DNA from: Streptomyces spinosisporus
GTDB lineage: Bacteria; Actinomycetota; Actinomycetes; Streptomycetales; Streptomycetaceae
Direction: 5' to 3'
DNA length: 64,000 nt
Assembly (NCBI RefSeq): GCF_022698145.1
Contig: NZ_JALDAX010000024.1
Coordinates: forward strand, 1-64,000
Under the pieces are notes generated by a model that did not search any database, was not told the origin of the DNA, and saw nothing but the letters and a program-made list of their open reading frames with translations. Positions 17,939 to 26,645 of this stretch are shown in pieces (the stretch's first letter is position 1; every line of letters starts with the position of its first letter). A program made the translations under genes and the position numbers.

Positions 17939-18721
17939 ATGCGTAAAAACCAGCTACAGGAGGCCGCCCGTCGGCTCACCGAAGCCGAGCGGGACCGCCA
18001 GCCCATCAAGCCGCTCACCCAGACCTACGAGGGTCTGGACATCCCGGCCGCGTATGAAGTGCAGCGCATGGTGATTGCCGACCGCATCGCCAACGGTGCC
18101 AAGGTACGCGGACACAAGGTGGGCCTGACTGCCGGCGTCATGCGCGAACAGTTCGGTGTCTCCGAGCCCGACTACGGTGTGCTGCTCGATGACATGTTCC
18201 TCCTCGAAGGCACCGAGATTCCCGCCGGCAGCCTGCTCGCGCCCCGCGTGGAGCCCGAACTCGCCTTCGTGCTCGACCGGCCGCTCAGCGGCCCCGGAGT
18301 GACCGTCGCTGACGTGCTGCGAGCCACCGCGTTCGTCATACCCAGCCTGGAAATCATCGACTCCCGGATCCAGAACTGGGAGATCACCGTCTACGACTCC
18401 ATCGCGGACAACGCCTCCTCGGCCCGCGTCGTGCTCGGCGGCACGGCCACCGACATCAGCGACATCGACCCCCGGCTGCTGGGGGTCGTGCTCCGCCGCA
18501 ACGGCGAGATCGCCGAAACCGGCGCCACCGGCGCCGCCCTGGGCAACCCGGTCTCAGCGGTTGCCTGGCTGGCCAACAAGCTGGGCGAGTTTGACGTCAC
18601 CCTCGAGGAGGGAGCCGTCGTGCTTCCCGGCAGCTGCACGCGCGCCCTGCCGGTCTCCCCCGGCGACCACGTACGCGCCGACTTCGGGCAGATCGGCTCG
18701 GTAGGAGTGGTGTTCGCATGA
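17939..18721 (+). CDS. 2-Keto-4-pentenoate hydratase family protein (paralogue 2)
   Basis: A 260-residue MhpD-type protein with RGHKVGLTAGVMREQFGV near residue 58, metal-binding APRVEPELAFVLDRPL near 100, SLEIIDSRIQNWEIT near 138 and a C-terminal DHVRADFGQIGSVGVVF. Family members hydrate 2-oxopent-4-enoate to 4-hydroxy-2-oxovalerate or decarboxylate 4-oxalocrotonate. It overlaps the next gene, a second family member, by ATGA; in XylI/XylJ-type systems the hydratase and decarboxylase work as a complex, which fits this pair. First gene of the operon running to 24928. Confidence 0.88.
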   Translation: MRKNQLQEAARRLTEAERDRQPIKPLTQTYEGLDIPAAYEVQRMVIADRIANGAKVRGHKVGLTAGVMREQFGVSEPDYGVLLDDMFLLEGTEIPAGSLLAPRVEPELAFVLDRPLSGPGVTVADVLRATAFVIPSLEIIDSRIQNWEITVYDSIADNASSARVVLGGTATDISDIDPRLLGVVLRRNGEIAETGATGAALGNPVSAVAWLANKLGEFDVTLEEGAVVLPGSCTRALPVSPGDHVRADFGQIGSVGVVFA

Positions 18722-19518
18722 GCAGCAATCTGCAGGACGGGACGACCGCAGTGAACATCCATGACCTGGCCTCGCGCCTGATCGCTGCTGAAGACGCGCG
18801 GACGGACATCCTGCCGCTCAGCTATGACGTGGAGTTGAGCGTCGACAATGCTTACCGGATCCAGAGCGAGGTGCTGCTGACCAAGGAGGAGCGCGGCGAG
18901 CACATCATCGGCGGCAAGCTCGGCCTGACCTCACGGGCCAAGCAGATCGACATGAACGTGGACAACCCCCTGTACGCCTTCGTCACCTCGGGGATGCTGC
19001 ACGACGCCACGACCCCGGTGAACCTGTCCCGGCTGATCCACCCTCGGGTGGAACCCGAGATCGTTTTCGTACTCAAGGAGGAACTGTCGGGCCCGGGCAT
19101 CACCGCCGGAGACGTCCTCGACGCAACCTCTTCGGTCTGTGCCGGCCTGGAAATCATCGACAGCCGCTACCAGGCCTTCAAGTTCACCCTCCAGGACGCG
19201 GTCGCCGACAACGCTTCCTCCGCACTGTTCGTCCTCGGCAATGAGTTCGTCGATCCTCCCAAGGACCTGTCCCTGCTGGGCTGCGTGCTGGAGGTCAACG
19301 GCAAGCAGGTGGCCACCGCGGCCGGCGCCGCGGTCTGCGGCGATCCCGCACAGGCCGTCGCCTGGATGGCCAACGCCGCCGGCCAGCGCGGAGGCTCCCT
19401 CAAGCCCGGATGGCTGGTGCTGTCGGGAGGACTGACCGCCGCGGTGCCACTGCGCTCCGGCGACTGCATCAGTGCCGACTTCAGCCGCCTGGGCAGCGTC
19501 AGCGTGCGCGCCCAGTAA
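18718..19518 (+). CDS. 4-Oxalocrotonate decarboxylase family protein (paralogue 3)
   Basis: A 266-residue protein of the same fold as its upstream neighbour: GGKLGLTSRAKQIDMNV near residue 63, IHPRVEPEIVFVLKEEL near 102, AGLEIIDSRYQAFKFTLQD near 141, and LVLSGGLTAAVPLRSGD near the end. The SGGLTAA motif resembles decarboxylases rather than hydratases, so I assign it to 4-oxalocrotonate decarboxylation. It starts inside the stop of the preceding gene, suggesting equimolar synthesis of a decarboxylase-hydratase complex. Confidence 0.86.
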   Translation: MSSNLQDGTTAVNIHDLASRLIAAEDARTDILPLSYDVELSVDNAYRIQSEVLLTKEERGEHIIGGKLGLTSRAKQIDMNVDNPLYAFVTSGMLHDATTPVNLSRLIHPRVEPEIVFVLKEELSGPGITAGDVLDATSSVCAGLEIIDSRYQAFKFTLQDAVADNASSALFVLGNEFVDPPKDLSLLGCVLEVNGKQVATAAGAAVCGDPAQAVAWMANAAGQRGGSLKPGWLVLSGGLTAAVPLRSGDCISADFSRLGSVSVRAQ

Positions 19519-19548
19519 GCCGCGGCCCCTCAAGAAAGGACACATGCA

Positions 19549-19767
19549 ATGCCATTCATCCAGATCACCATGGCCAAGGGCCGCACCGCGGACCAGAAGC
19601 GGAATCTGCTGCAGGAGGTGTCTGCGGCCGCTGCGCGCGCCACCGGCACCCCCGAGGCAGCGGTGCGCGTGTGGGTCGTCGAGGTTGACGCGGGTGAGGT
19701 CATGGCCGGGGGCACGATCCTGGCCGACAAGCAGGCTGCCGCAGCCGCCGACCGGGCCACGTCATGA
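19549..19767 (+). CDS. 4-Oxalocrotonate tautomerase (4-OT) family enzyme
   Basis: A 72-residue protein beginning MPFIQITMAKGRTADQKRNL. Pro after the initiator Met is the catalytic base of the tautomerase family once Met is removed, and the RTADQK segment is the usual helix start. 4-OT converts 2-hydroxymuconate to the 2-oxo-3-enedioate used by the decarboxylase. AAGAAAGGACA precedes the ATG. Its stop overlaps the ATG of the hydrolase gene. Confidence 0.88.
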   Translation: MPFIQITMAKGRTADQKRNLLQEVSAAAARATGTPEAAVRVWVVEVDAGEVMAGGTILADKQAAAAADRATS

Positions 19768-20504
19768 GTACGTTCGTCCTGATGCACGGTGCCTGGCACG
19801 GCGCCTGGTGCTGGGACCGTGTGCTGCCGGAACTTCGGGCGCGAGGCCACCAGGCCATCGCGGTGGAGTTGCCCTCGGACAACCCGGCAGCAGACAGCGA
19901 AGCCTATCTGCAGGCCATCGATGACTGCATCGACGACCCGGGCTCCACGGTCCTGGTCGCCCATTCGATGGCTGGTCTGATCGCCCCGGTGTACGCCGAA
20001 CGGCGTCCGGTGCGTGAACTGGTGCTGCTGTCCTGTCTCTTGCCGCTTCCCGGAGCCAGCTGGCGCGAGCAGCTGTCCACCTCCCGGCCCATGGCCGATG
20101 AGTTCTACAGCGAGTTCCTGCCTCACCAGCTCAAGGACGAGCAGGGCCGCAGCTTTTGGACACCGGACGTCGCAGCAGAGCTCTTCTACCACGACTGCGC
20201 GCCCGAGGATGCAGCCGAGGCTGCGTCCCGGCTGCGGCCCCAGGCTGCCACCGTGCTGAGCGAGACCACTCCCTGGGGCGGGAAGGTCCCCTCGCCGACG
20301 CGGTACATCGTGTGCGAGGCGGACCGTGCCGTCTCCGGCGACTGGGCCAGCCAGGCCGCCAGGACTCGCTTCGGCGCGCACATCACCCGCCTGCACACGT
20401 CCCACTCCCCCTTCTGGTCCCGTCCCGCCACGCTGGCCGAACTGCTGACGGCCGAATACGAGGGCCGTGAATACGGGCGGCCACCCCAGGAGTTGACGCA
20501 ATGA
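19764..20504 (+). CDS. Alpha/beta hydrolase (MES/hydroxynitrile-lyase-like)
   Basis: A 246-residue alpha/beta hydrolase of the small plant-methylesterase-like type. LMHGAWHGAWCWD at residues 6-18 forms the oxyanion hole, AHSMAG near 70 holds the nucleophile Ser, a late Asp sits in CEADRAVSG, and the catalytic His is in LHTSHSPFW near 214. Such enzymes cleave methyl or other simple esters. In this operon it could release the aromatic acid from an ester, or hydrolyse a meta-cleavage product; sequence resembles esterases more than MhpC-type C-C hydrolases. Confidence 0.82.
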   Translation: MSTFVLMHGAWHGAWCWDRVLPELRARGHQAIAVELPSDNPAADSEAYLQAIDDCIDDPGSTVLVAHSMAGLIAPVYAERRPVRELVLLSCLLPLPGASWREQLSTSRPMADEFYSEFLPHQLKDEQGRSFWTPDVAAELFYHDCAPEDAAEAASRLRPQAATVLSETTPWGGKVPSPTRYIVCEADRAVSGDWASQAARTRFGAHITRLHTSHSPFWSRPATLAELLTAEYEGREYGRPPQELTQ

Positions 20505-21055
20505 TCCCCACCGGCCTCACGTCCGCGACCATCGGGCACGCCACTCCCTCCGACGCCGTCCGGGTCCGCGACACCACTGTGATCAGTGCCGTCTGCCAGT
20601 TCCTCTACGACGAGGCCGCGCTGCTGGACGAGTGGCGCCTGGACGAGTGGCTGAGCCTCTTCCACCCGGATGCCGTCTACCTGATCCCCACGCCGGAAGA
20701 CCTCAGCAATGACCCGGCGACCACCCTGCACTTGGTGCACGACTCCATGAACACGCTCGCCGGCCGGGTCGACCGGCTCAAGAGCAAGCACGCCCATGCC
20801 GAGAGCCCCCGTTCCCGAACCCGGCGCCACATCACCAACGTTCGCGTCTGGCAAAGCCCAGATGGCCTCGAAACACGCAGCGTCTTCCAGGTCACCCGGG
20901 TCCGCGGCGGAGTCGTCGACCGCTACGTCGGCGTCTACGAGCACCTGCTCGTCTCCACCACCGACAGCGACGTGCCCTGGCTGATCAAGCGCCGCCGAGT
21001 GGCCCTTGACCACAGCATCGAATCGGCAGGAGGGCAGCTGAGTGTGCTGCTCTGA
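20501..21055 (+). CDS. Aromatic-ring-hydroxylating dioxygenase, beta subunit
   Basis: A 184-residue protein of the NTF2-like ring-hydroxylating beta family. The N-terminal helix VCQFLYDEAALLDEWRLDEW, the LFHPDAVYLIP strand and the C-terminal LIKRRRVALDHSIE match beta subunits of benzoate/toluate- and cumate-type dioxygenases, which give the alpha3beta3 hexamer its structure. The ATG overlaps the hydrolase stop, and the alpha subunit follows 33 bases later with GGGAGG before it. Beta-before-alpha order is less usual. Confidence 0.9.
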   Translation: MIPTGLTSATIGHATPSDAVRVRDTTVISAVCQFLYDEAALLDEWRLDEWLSLFHPDAVYLIPTPEDLSNDPATTLHLVHDSMNTLAGRVDRLKSKHAHAESPRSRTRRHITNVRVWQSPDGLETRSVFQVTRVRGGVVDRYVGVYEHLLVSTTDSDVPWLIKRRRVALDHSIESAGGQLSVLL

Positions 21056-21088
21056 CCTGTCCCGTCCGCGCCAAGGGAGGCGTCGACC

Positions 21089-22369
21089 ATGACCCCCAGC
21101 ACCGACTCACGCAACACCTCCGCCAAGGAGTGGGTGGTCGAAGACGTCGCAGCGGGCACGTTCCGCATCGACCGGACCACACTGATCGACGAAGCCGTCT
21201 TCGAACGTGAAATGGCGTCAGTGTTCGGCCGATGCTGGCTCTACGTGGGCCACGAATCGGAAATCCCCAAGCCCGGCGACTTCAAAGCACGCGATGTCGG
21301 CAACCGACCGCTGATCTTCTGGCACGGCCACGACGGGGCCAAGCGCGTGCTGTACAACTCGTGCCGCCACCGCGGCGCCCTGGTGTGCCGCATTCCCGAG
21401 GGCAACGCCCGCGGCATGAGCTGCTTCTACCATGCCTGGACCTACAACAGCACCGGAGCGCTCAACGGCGTACCCGGCGACGAGGGCTACGGAGAGCACT
21501 TCGACCGGGCCGCCATGGGCCTGCTCTCGCCGCCCAAGGTCGACAACTACCGCGGGTTCTACTTCGTGTGTTTCGACCCCGGCGCCGTCGGCCTCAAGAC
21601 GTATCTGGCCGGAGCGGCCGACTACATCGACCTGGTCGCCGACCAGGCCGATGACCTGGAGGTCGTGCCCGGCGCCCACGAATACTCCATGGACGCCAAC
21701 TGGAAGCTGTTCGTGGAAAACAGCCTGGACGGCTACCACCTGCTGCCCCTGCACAAGACGTACTTCACGTACCTGGAGGAGCGAGAGGGCAACACCCTCG
21801 ACCGCGACGACACCACCGAGGCGCTGGATCTGGGAAACGGCCATGCGGTCATCTGCGTCCACGGCCCGTGGGCGCGCCCCGTGGCCCGCTGGACCCCGGC
21901 CCTCGGCGAACACAACCGTCCCCAGGTCGAAGCGAAGTACCAGGAACTGGTGGAACGTTACGGCTCCGAGCGCGCGCAGATGATCGGGCTCACGGACCGC
22001 AACCTGCTGGTGTTCCCCAACCTGATCATCAACGACATCATGGGCGTCGTGATCCGCACGATCACGCCTACCGCAGCGGGACACACAAAGATTCACCAGT
22101 GGTCCCTCGCGACCGCCGGCGAGGACCCGGACCTGCGTGCGCGGCGCCTGGACAGCTACATCGCCTTCCAGGGTCCCGCGGGCCTGGCCACCCCCGACGA
22201 CCTGGAGGCCTGTGAGGCATGCCAGGCCGGACTGCGCACCGCCCCGGACGTGACCTGGTCGGACATCTCCCGCGGCATGCACCGTGAGCACGCCGGACAG
22301 CCCAGCATGGCCAGTGACGAGCTTCAGATGCGCGCCTTCTGGCGACGCTGGCAGTCGCTGCTGGACTGA
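21089..22369 (+). CDS. Rieske aromatic-ring-hydroxylating dioxygenase, alpha subunit
   Basis: A 426-residue oxygenase large subunit. The Rieske [2Fe-2S] ligands are C92, H94, C112 and H115 (CRHRG then CFYHAW, with 17 residues between). The mononuclear-iron motif is ENSLDGYHLLPLHKTYF near residue 211, giving the two His. It uses electrons from the ferredoxin system to insert O2 into an aromatic ring. The sequence looks closest to carboxylated-aromatic oxygenases (benzoate/cumate/terephthalate style), but substrate cannot be fixed. No cis-dihydrodiol dehydrogenase is encoded nearby, so the product may rearomatise by itself, as with anthranilate. Confidence 0.93.
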   Translation: MTPSTDSRNTSAKEWVVEDVAAGTFRIDRTTLIDEAVFEREMASVFGRCWLYVGHESEIPKPGDFKARDVGNRPLIFWHGHDGAKRVLYNSCRHRGALVCRIPEGNARGMSCFYHAWTYNSTGALNGVPGDEGYGEHFDRAAMGLLSPPKVDNYRGFYFVCFDPGAVGLKTYLAGAADYIDLVADQADDLEVVPGAHEYSMDANWKLFVENSLDGYHLLPLHKTYFTYLEEREGNTLDRDDTTEALDLGNGHAVICVHGPWARPVARWTPALGEHNRPQVEAKYQELVERYGSERAQMIGLTDRNLLVFPNLIINDIMGVVIRTITPTAAGHTKIHQWSLATAGEDPDLRARRLDSYIAFQGPAGLATPDDLEACEACQAGLRTAPDVTWSDISRGMHREHAGQPSMASDELQMRAFWRRWQSLLD

Positions 22370-22470
22370 CACCTTCGTGCAACTCCCGAGCGGGCTGGGC
22401 CATTGACGGCCCACCCGTGCTCTCTTTTCCTGCCTGGCCTCGGCAGCACCACCGAAGAAAGGTGAAGACC

Positions 22471-23535
22471 ATGGCTGAAGTCCTCGGTCTTGGAGTAACC
22501 CACTATCCGCCGCTGAGCGGCACGAACGACAACTTGACCCGTGTGTTCCAACGCGCCCTCGCCGATTCCCAGCTTCCCGAAGCGCTCCGCGACCCGGCCA
22601 ACTGGCCCGCGGAGGCGCGCGCCGAGTGGGCATCCGACGAGGGGCAGCAGGCCGGCCGCCGTCACCGGGAGGCCCTGGTCGCGCAGTTCGCCAAGGTCCG
22701 CCAAGCGCTCGACGAGTTCAATCCCGATGTCGTGGTGATCTGGGGTGACGACCAGTACGAGAACTTCCGCGAGGACATCGTCCCGCCCTATTCGGTGCTC
22801 GCCTATGACGACCTCACGGTCCGCCCCTGGGAGCACTCGGCCGAGTCCAACGTCATGGGCAACCACAACGTGTGGAACGAGCCCAAGGACCACGAGATCC
22901 GGGTCAGGGGCCACCGCGAGGCGGCCAAGCACTTCACGAGCGCCCTCCTCGAGCAGGACATCGACGTCTCCTACGCCTACAAGCCGCTGCACCACCCGGG
23001 CTTCCCGCACGCCTTCCTCAACACGATCCTGTATCTCGACTATGAGCGGCAGGGCTTCGACTACCCCGTCGTCGCCTTCCCCATCAACTGCTACGGCCGT
23101 CGAGTGATCAGCTACCAGGGCAACATCAGCGCCCTCGGCGACATCCGCGAGCTGGATCCGCCGAGCCCCTCGCCGGCCCGCGTCATGCAGGTGGGCGCGG
23201 CTGTCGCCCGCGCGGCAGCGGAAAGTCCCTGGCGTGTCGCTTTGGTCGCCTCCTCCAGCTGGTCGCACAGCTTCCTCGTGGAGTCCACTCACCATCTCTT
23301 CCCGGACACCGCTGCCGACCAGCGGCTGTACCAGGCATTGGTCGACGGTGACCTGGACGTGTGGCGATCCACCAGCCTCGCCCAGGCGGAGGCCGCCGGC
23401 CAGCAGGAACTGCTCAACTGGTGGGCCCTGCTGGGCGCCATGAGCGAACTGGGCCGCACCACGCCGACCTGGTCGGAGTTCGTGGGGTCGCACCTGTTCG
23501 TGTCCGACAAGGTCTTCGCGGCCTACCAGGCGTGA
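22471..23535 (+). CDS. Class III extradiol ring-cleavage dioxygenase (LigB family)
   Basis: A 354-residue LigB/DODA-type protein from ATG 22471 (GAAAGG upstream). GVTHYPPLS near residue 8 contains the first iron His, VVVIWGDDQYENF near 89 is the central strand, NVMGNHNVW near 127 carries a second His, and VALVASSSWSHSFLVES near 255 holds the late His/Glu. Class III enzymes cleave catecholic or aminophenolic rings next to the hydroxyls with Fe(II). Length exceeds plain LigB (about 300), with an insertion between residues 25 and 80. It lies between the oxygenase and the last aldehyde dehydrogenase of the operon. Confidence 0.88.
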   Translation: MAEVLGLGVTHYPPLSGTNDNLTRVFQRALADSQLPEALRDPANWPAEARAEWASDEGQQAGRRHREALVAQFAKVRQALDEFNPDVVVIWGDDQYENFREDIVPPYSVLAYDDLTVRPWEHSAESNVMGNHNVWNEPKDHEIRVRGHREAAKHFTSALLEQDIDVSYAYKPLHHPGFPHAFLNTILYLDYERQGFDYPVVAFPINCYGRRVISYQGNISALGDIRELDPPSPSPARVMQVGAAVARAAAESPWRVALVASSSWSHSFLVESTHHLFPDTAADQRLYQALVDGDLDVWRSTSLAQAEAAGQQELLNWWALLGAMSELGRTTPTWSEFVGSHLFVSDKVFAAYQA

Positions 23536-23560
23536 GCCACCAGCCCTCAAGGAGTTGTTC

Positions 23561-24928
23561 GTGACCACTGTGCGCAGTACCAATCCGCACGAGCCAAAGG
23601 AAACGGTCGCCGAGGTACCGGTGACCCCGATCGATGAGTTTCCGGCCCGGCTGGAGCTGGCAGCCAGCGCGGGCCGTGCCTGGGCGCGCACCGCCGCCCC
23701 GGAGCGAGCCGTCGCTCTCACCCGTGCCGCGGACGACATCGCCGCCAGCGCCGAGCGTCTCGCCGACCTGATCTCCCGCGAGGTCGGCAAGCCCATCACT
23801 GAAGCCCGGGGCGAGGTCGTCCGTGCGGAGCGGACTTTCCGCTACTTCGCGCAGAGTGCACTGTTTCCCGAGGGGGACGTGCTGCCGGGCAGCGAGGCGC
23901 GGACGCTGACCTACACCCGGTCCCGGCCACGGGGCGTGGTGGGGCTGATCACGCCGTGGAACTTCCCGCTGGCGATTCCCGCGTGGAAGCTGGCGCCGGC
24001 CCTGGCGTACGGCAACGCGGTTGTCTTCAAGCCATCCACGCAGGCCGTCGGTACCGCCGAGGCCCTGGCGGAGATCCTCAACCGGCACCTCCCCCCGGGC
24101 GTTGTGATGTTCGCGGTCGGGCCTGGCAGCGGGGCCCTTGTGGCCGAGTCGCCCGTCATCAGCGCCGTTTCGTTCACGGGGTCGACCGAAGTGGGTCGCC
24201 AGGTGGCGGCTGCGGTCAGCGCACGCGGCGGCATCGCCCAGGCGGAGATGGGGGGCCAGAACCCCACGGTGGTGCTGGCCGATGCCGATGTGGACGGGGC
24301 CATCGCCGGAATCGTGGGGTCGGCCTTCGCCTACGCGGGACAGAAGTGCACCGCCACCAGCCGCATCATCGTCCAGGACAACGTCTACGAGCACACCCGC
24401 GACGCCCTGGTCGAAGCGGTGAAGGCCCTCGTCGTCCTTGACCCCTCCGATCCGAAGTGCCAGGTCGGTCCAGTGATCGACAAGGCCTCCCGGGACGGCG
24501 CCCTGGCCGCCGTCGCAGCCAGCGGCGGTCGGATCCTGACGGGCGGGAGGAGGCCCGACGTTCCCGGCTCCTACCTGGAGCCGACGTTGGTCGAGGTCGC
24601 GGACGCCGACGACGTCCTGGCCACCGACGAGGTCTTCGCTCCCGTTACCGCCCTGCTGCGGGCCCGGTCCGTCCAGCACGCCATCGAGCTGGCCAACGCC
24701 ACCCCCTACGGCCTGTCCGCCTCCCTCTATACGCGGGATCTGACTGCGGCTCTCACCCACACCCGCGACCTGGAGGCCGGAATGATTCGGGTCAACGCCC
24801 CCACCACTGGGCTCGACCACTGGGCGCCGTTCGGCGGCACCAAGGAGTCCAGCTTCGGGCCCCGGGAACAGGGCCTGGCCGCCCGGCAGTTCTACACCGA
24901 ATCCACCACGGTGGCTGTCAGCCCTTGA
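23561..24928 (+). CDS. Aldehyde dehydrogenase family protein
   Basis: A 455-residue aldehyde dehydrogenase from GTG 23561, with AAGGAG eleven bases upstream (an in-frame TTG at 23555 is less likely). ITPWNFPLA near residue 129, FTGSTEVGRQ near 206, AEMGGQNP near 228 with the Glu, and YAGQKCTATSR near 262 with the catalytic Cys are all intact. The EFFARS/EIFGP region reads DEVFAPV. It may oxidise a side-chain aldehyde or a muconate semialdehyde; the cluster therefore has two such enzymes, with this one closer to benzaldehyde/ketoglutarate-semialdehyde dehydrogenases. Last gene of the operon. Confidence 0.88.
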   Translation: MTTVRSTNPHEPKETVAEVPVTPIDEFPARLELAASAGRAWARTAAPERAVALTRAADDIAASAERLADLISREVGKPITEARGEVVRAERTFRYFAQSALFPEGDVLPGSEARTLTYTRSRPRGVVGLITPWNFPLAIPAWKLAPALAYGNAVVFKPSTQAVGTAEALAEILNRHLPPGVVMFAVGPGSGALVAESPVISAVSFTGSTEVGRQVAAAVSARGGIAQAEMGGQNPTVVLADADVDGAIAGIVGSAFAYAGQKCTATSRIIVQDNVYEHTRDALVEAVKALVVLDPSDPKCQVGPVIDKASRDGALAAVAASGGRILTGGRRPDVPGSYLEPTLVEVADADDVLATDEVFAPVTALLRARSVQHAIELANATPYGLSASLYTRDLTAALTHTRDLEAGMIRVNAPTTGLDHWAPFGGTKESSFGPREQGLAARQFYTESTTVAVSP

Positions 24929-24942
24929 TCCATCGGACCGCA

Positions 24943-24984
24943 GTTGTGGCGGGCAGATGCCTTCTTCCGCCCGCCCGCCACAAC
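24943..24984. terminator. Strong hairpin terminator of the catabolic operon
   Basis: A perfect 12-bp stem, GTTGTGGCGGGC (24943-24954) and GCCCGCCACAAC (24973-24984), with an 18-base loop, 15 bases after the last aldehyde dehydrogenase. The IS target duplication starts 10 bases later. Confidence 0.8.
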
Positions 24985-24993
24985 AGCTCGGCA

Positions 24994-25002
24994 ATCGGAA
25001 TA
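24994..25002. repeat. Target-site duplication, left copy
   Basis: ATCGGAATA directly abuts the left terminal repeat of the ISKra4-family element and is repeated exactly at 27276-27284. Confidence 0.9.
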
Positions 25003-25033
25003 GGGTGCGGATCCTCTGAAGTGATGGTCGGGA

Positions 25034-26572
25034 TCAAGCAGTGAGGCTGTAGTTCTGCTGGTCGGGGCTGGGGTAGAGGCGTTGATGTTCGCGGGCCGTG
25101 TGGAAGATCCAGTAGTCCTCGAAGTCGCCGTTCGTTATTAATGCGCGGAGCTGGAGGACGGCTTCGGCTCCGTTGAGTCCCCAGCGGGCGCCGGTGATGT
25201 CGAGGCGGTCGGCGATCAGGTGGCGGCAGGCGCCTTCGACGGCGCCGGTGGCGATCGGCCAGCCGGCCGCGAGTGCGGTGTCGTAGTGGAGTTGGTCGAG
25301 GTGGCCGGTGAGGTAGCGGTGGCAGGTGGTGACGGCCTCGCGGCGGGTGGCGGGAAGCCGTTCGGCTGCGGCTTGGACGGTCATCTCGGTGGCGGCGCGG
25401 TCGGCGTGTCCGGCGAGGATCGCGGTGAGTTTGTCCGCGGCCCAGGTCTCGGCCTCGCGGCTGCCGACCGGGTGGAAGGCGTGGGCTGCCGTCCAGCAGT
25501 ACTCGGCAACGTGCACGAAGTCGAGCAGGACGTTGAGGCGGATGTGGCGGCGGGCGGCTTCGTCCTGGATCAGGTCGAGTTGGTGGCGGGCGCCGTCGAC
25601 GAGCACGATCCAGTCCCGCAGATGCTGCGGGTCACGGGCCTCGGCCTGGTCGAAGGCGTCGACGACGACGCGTTCCGGGGGACGGATCACCGAGGCGGTG
25701 CACCATTTGCGCTCCGCTTTCGGGCCCGGCCTGACCGGCCGGCTCTCGCTGCGGCCGCCGGGCGGATGCACGATGTCGTGCGGCCGGCGCGGGGCGGGCG
25801 CGGTGTCGAAGACGCAGGCCACGGTCGCCATGCGCCTGCGGTTGGGTTTCTCTCCCGGGGCCAGGCGTCCGCGCCGTCCGGCCGCCGCGGTCTTGGCCGC
25901 GGCCCGGCGGGTGGCCTCGCGCAGGGCTTCGGGGCGCATCACCACGCCTTTGCCGTCGACCTGGATGACCAGCGGCATCTCGCGGGTGCACGGGGTGGGG
26001 ATCTTCACCGTGTAGTAGGCGGCGATGTCGACAGCGGCAGCGACCACCAGTTCTTCGAGGCGGCGCTTGCCCAGTACTCTTCCGCAGCGGCGCTCGATCG
26101 CGGCCTGGGCCTGGTCGAACGAGCCGCGGACTGCCTCCAGGACCGCGAGCCGGGCCAGGCCGCGGGAGTGCCGGCCGGCGGGCAGCGACAACACTTCGTC
26201 CGCCGGGTGGACGTTGGACACGCCCCGGCCGCGATAGGCGATCCTGGTCACCCGCACCGGCCCGAACACGCAGGTCAGCCAGCGGAGATGGTTGCTCTCC
26301 CGCCAGGTCCGCAGCTGGCCTTCCGGCCCGCGCACCACCAGCCGTCCCGCGCTGATGCGGGCCGCGGCTTCCTCCGCCCTCGCCCGCAGGTCGAGGTGAT
26401 CCTGCATCAACTGCCGCAGCAACTCGCGTCCTTGCTGTTCGAGCAGCCCCTCCAGCTCGTCGTGGGCCATGCTGTGCGCCGGGGCGCCGGCCAGCGTCGA
26501 GACAAGGCGTTCGAAGGCATCACGGGAGGCGGCATACGCATCAGGCTCGGATAAGGCGTCATAGGGTTCCAT
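25034..26572 (-). CDS. ISKra4-family transposase
   Basis: A 512-residue transposase. ATG 26572 (MEPYDALSEPD) is the likely start; the frame stays open to 26680. Visible features: N-terminal helical region, then VHPADEVLSLPAGRHSRGLA, LVIQVDGKGVVMRPEAL with an Asp near residue 218, LDFVHVAEYCWTAAHAFHPV with the central D near 359, and a C-terminal GWPIATGAVEGACRHLIADR with the catalytic Glu near 456. This spacing is typical of the ISKra4/ISAzba1 DDE group. The element ends 31 bases beyond the stop. Confidence 0.92.
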   Translation of the reverse strand: MEPYDALSEPDAYAASRDAFERLVSTLAGAPAHSMAHDELEGLLEQQGRELLRQLMQDHLDLRARAEEAAARISAGRLVVRGPEGQLRTWRESNHLRWLTCVFGPVRVTRIAYRGRGVSNVHPADEVLSLPAGRHSRGLARLAVLEAVRGSFDQAQAAIERRCGRVLGKRRLEELVVAAAVDIAAYYTVKIPTPCTREMPLVIQVDGKGVVMRPEALREATRRAAAKTAAAGRRGRLAPGEKPNRRRMATVACVFDTAPAPRRPHDIVHPPGGRSESRPVRPGPKAERKWCTASVIRPPERVVVDAFDQAEARDPQHLRDWIVLVDGARHQLDLIQDEAARRHIRLNVLLDFVHVAEYCWTAAHAFHPVGSREAETWAADKLTAILAGHADRAATEMTVQAAAERLPATRREAVTTCHRYLTGHLDQLHYDTALAAGWPIATGAVEGACRHLIADRLDITGARWGLNGAEAVLQLRALITNGDFEDYWIFHTAREHQRLYPSPDQQNYSLTA

Positions 26573-26645
26573 CTGGGGCTCTTCTTCGGCTCTTTGGCGA
26601 TTCGTTTGGGTGGTACCTTCGAATCTACGGAGAAGAGCCCCTTGG

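Noticed and set aside
21218..22633. A 471-codon minus-strand frame opposite the Rieske alpha subunit
   Set aside because: The plus strand has all iron-ligand motifs; the antisense frame shows none and is explained by GC-rich third positions.
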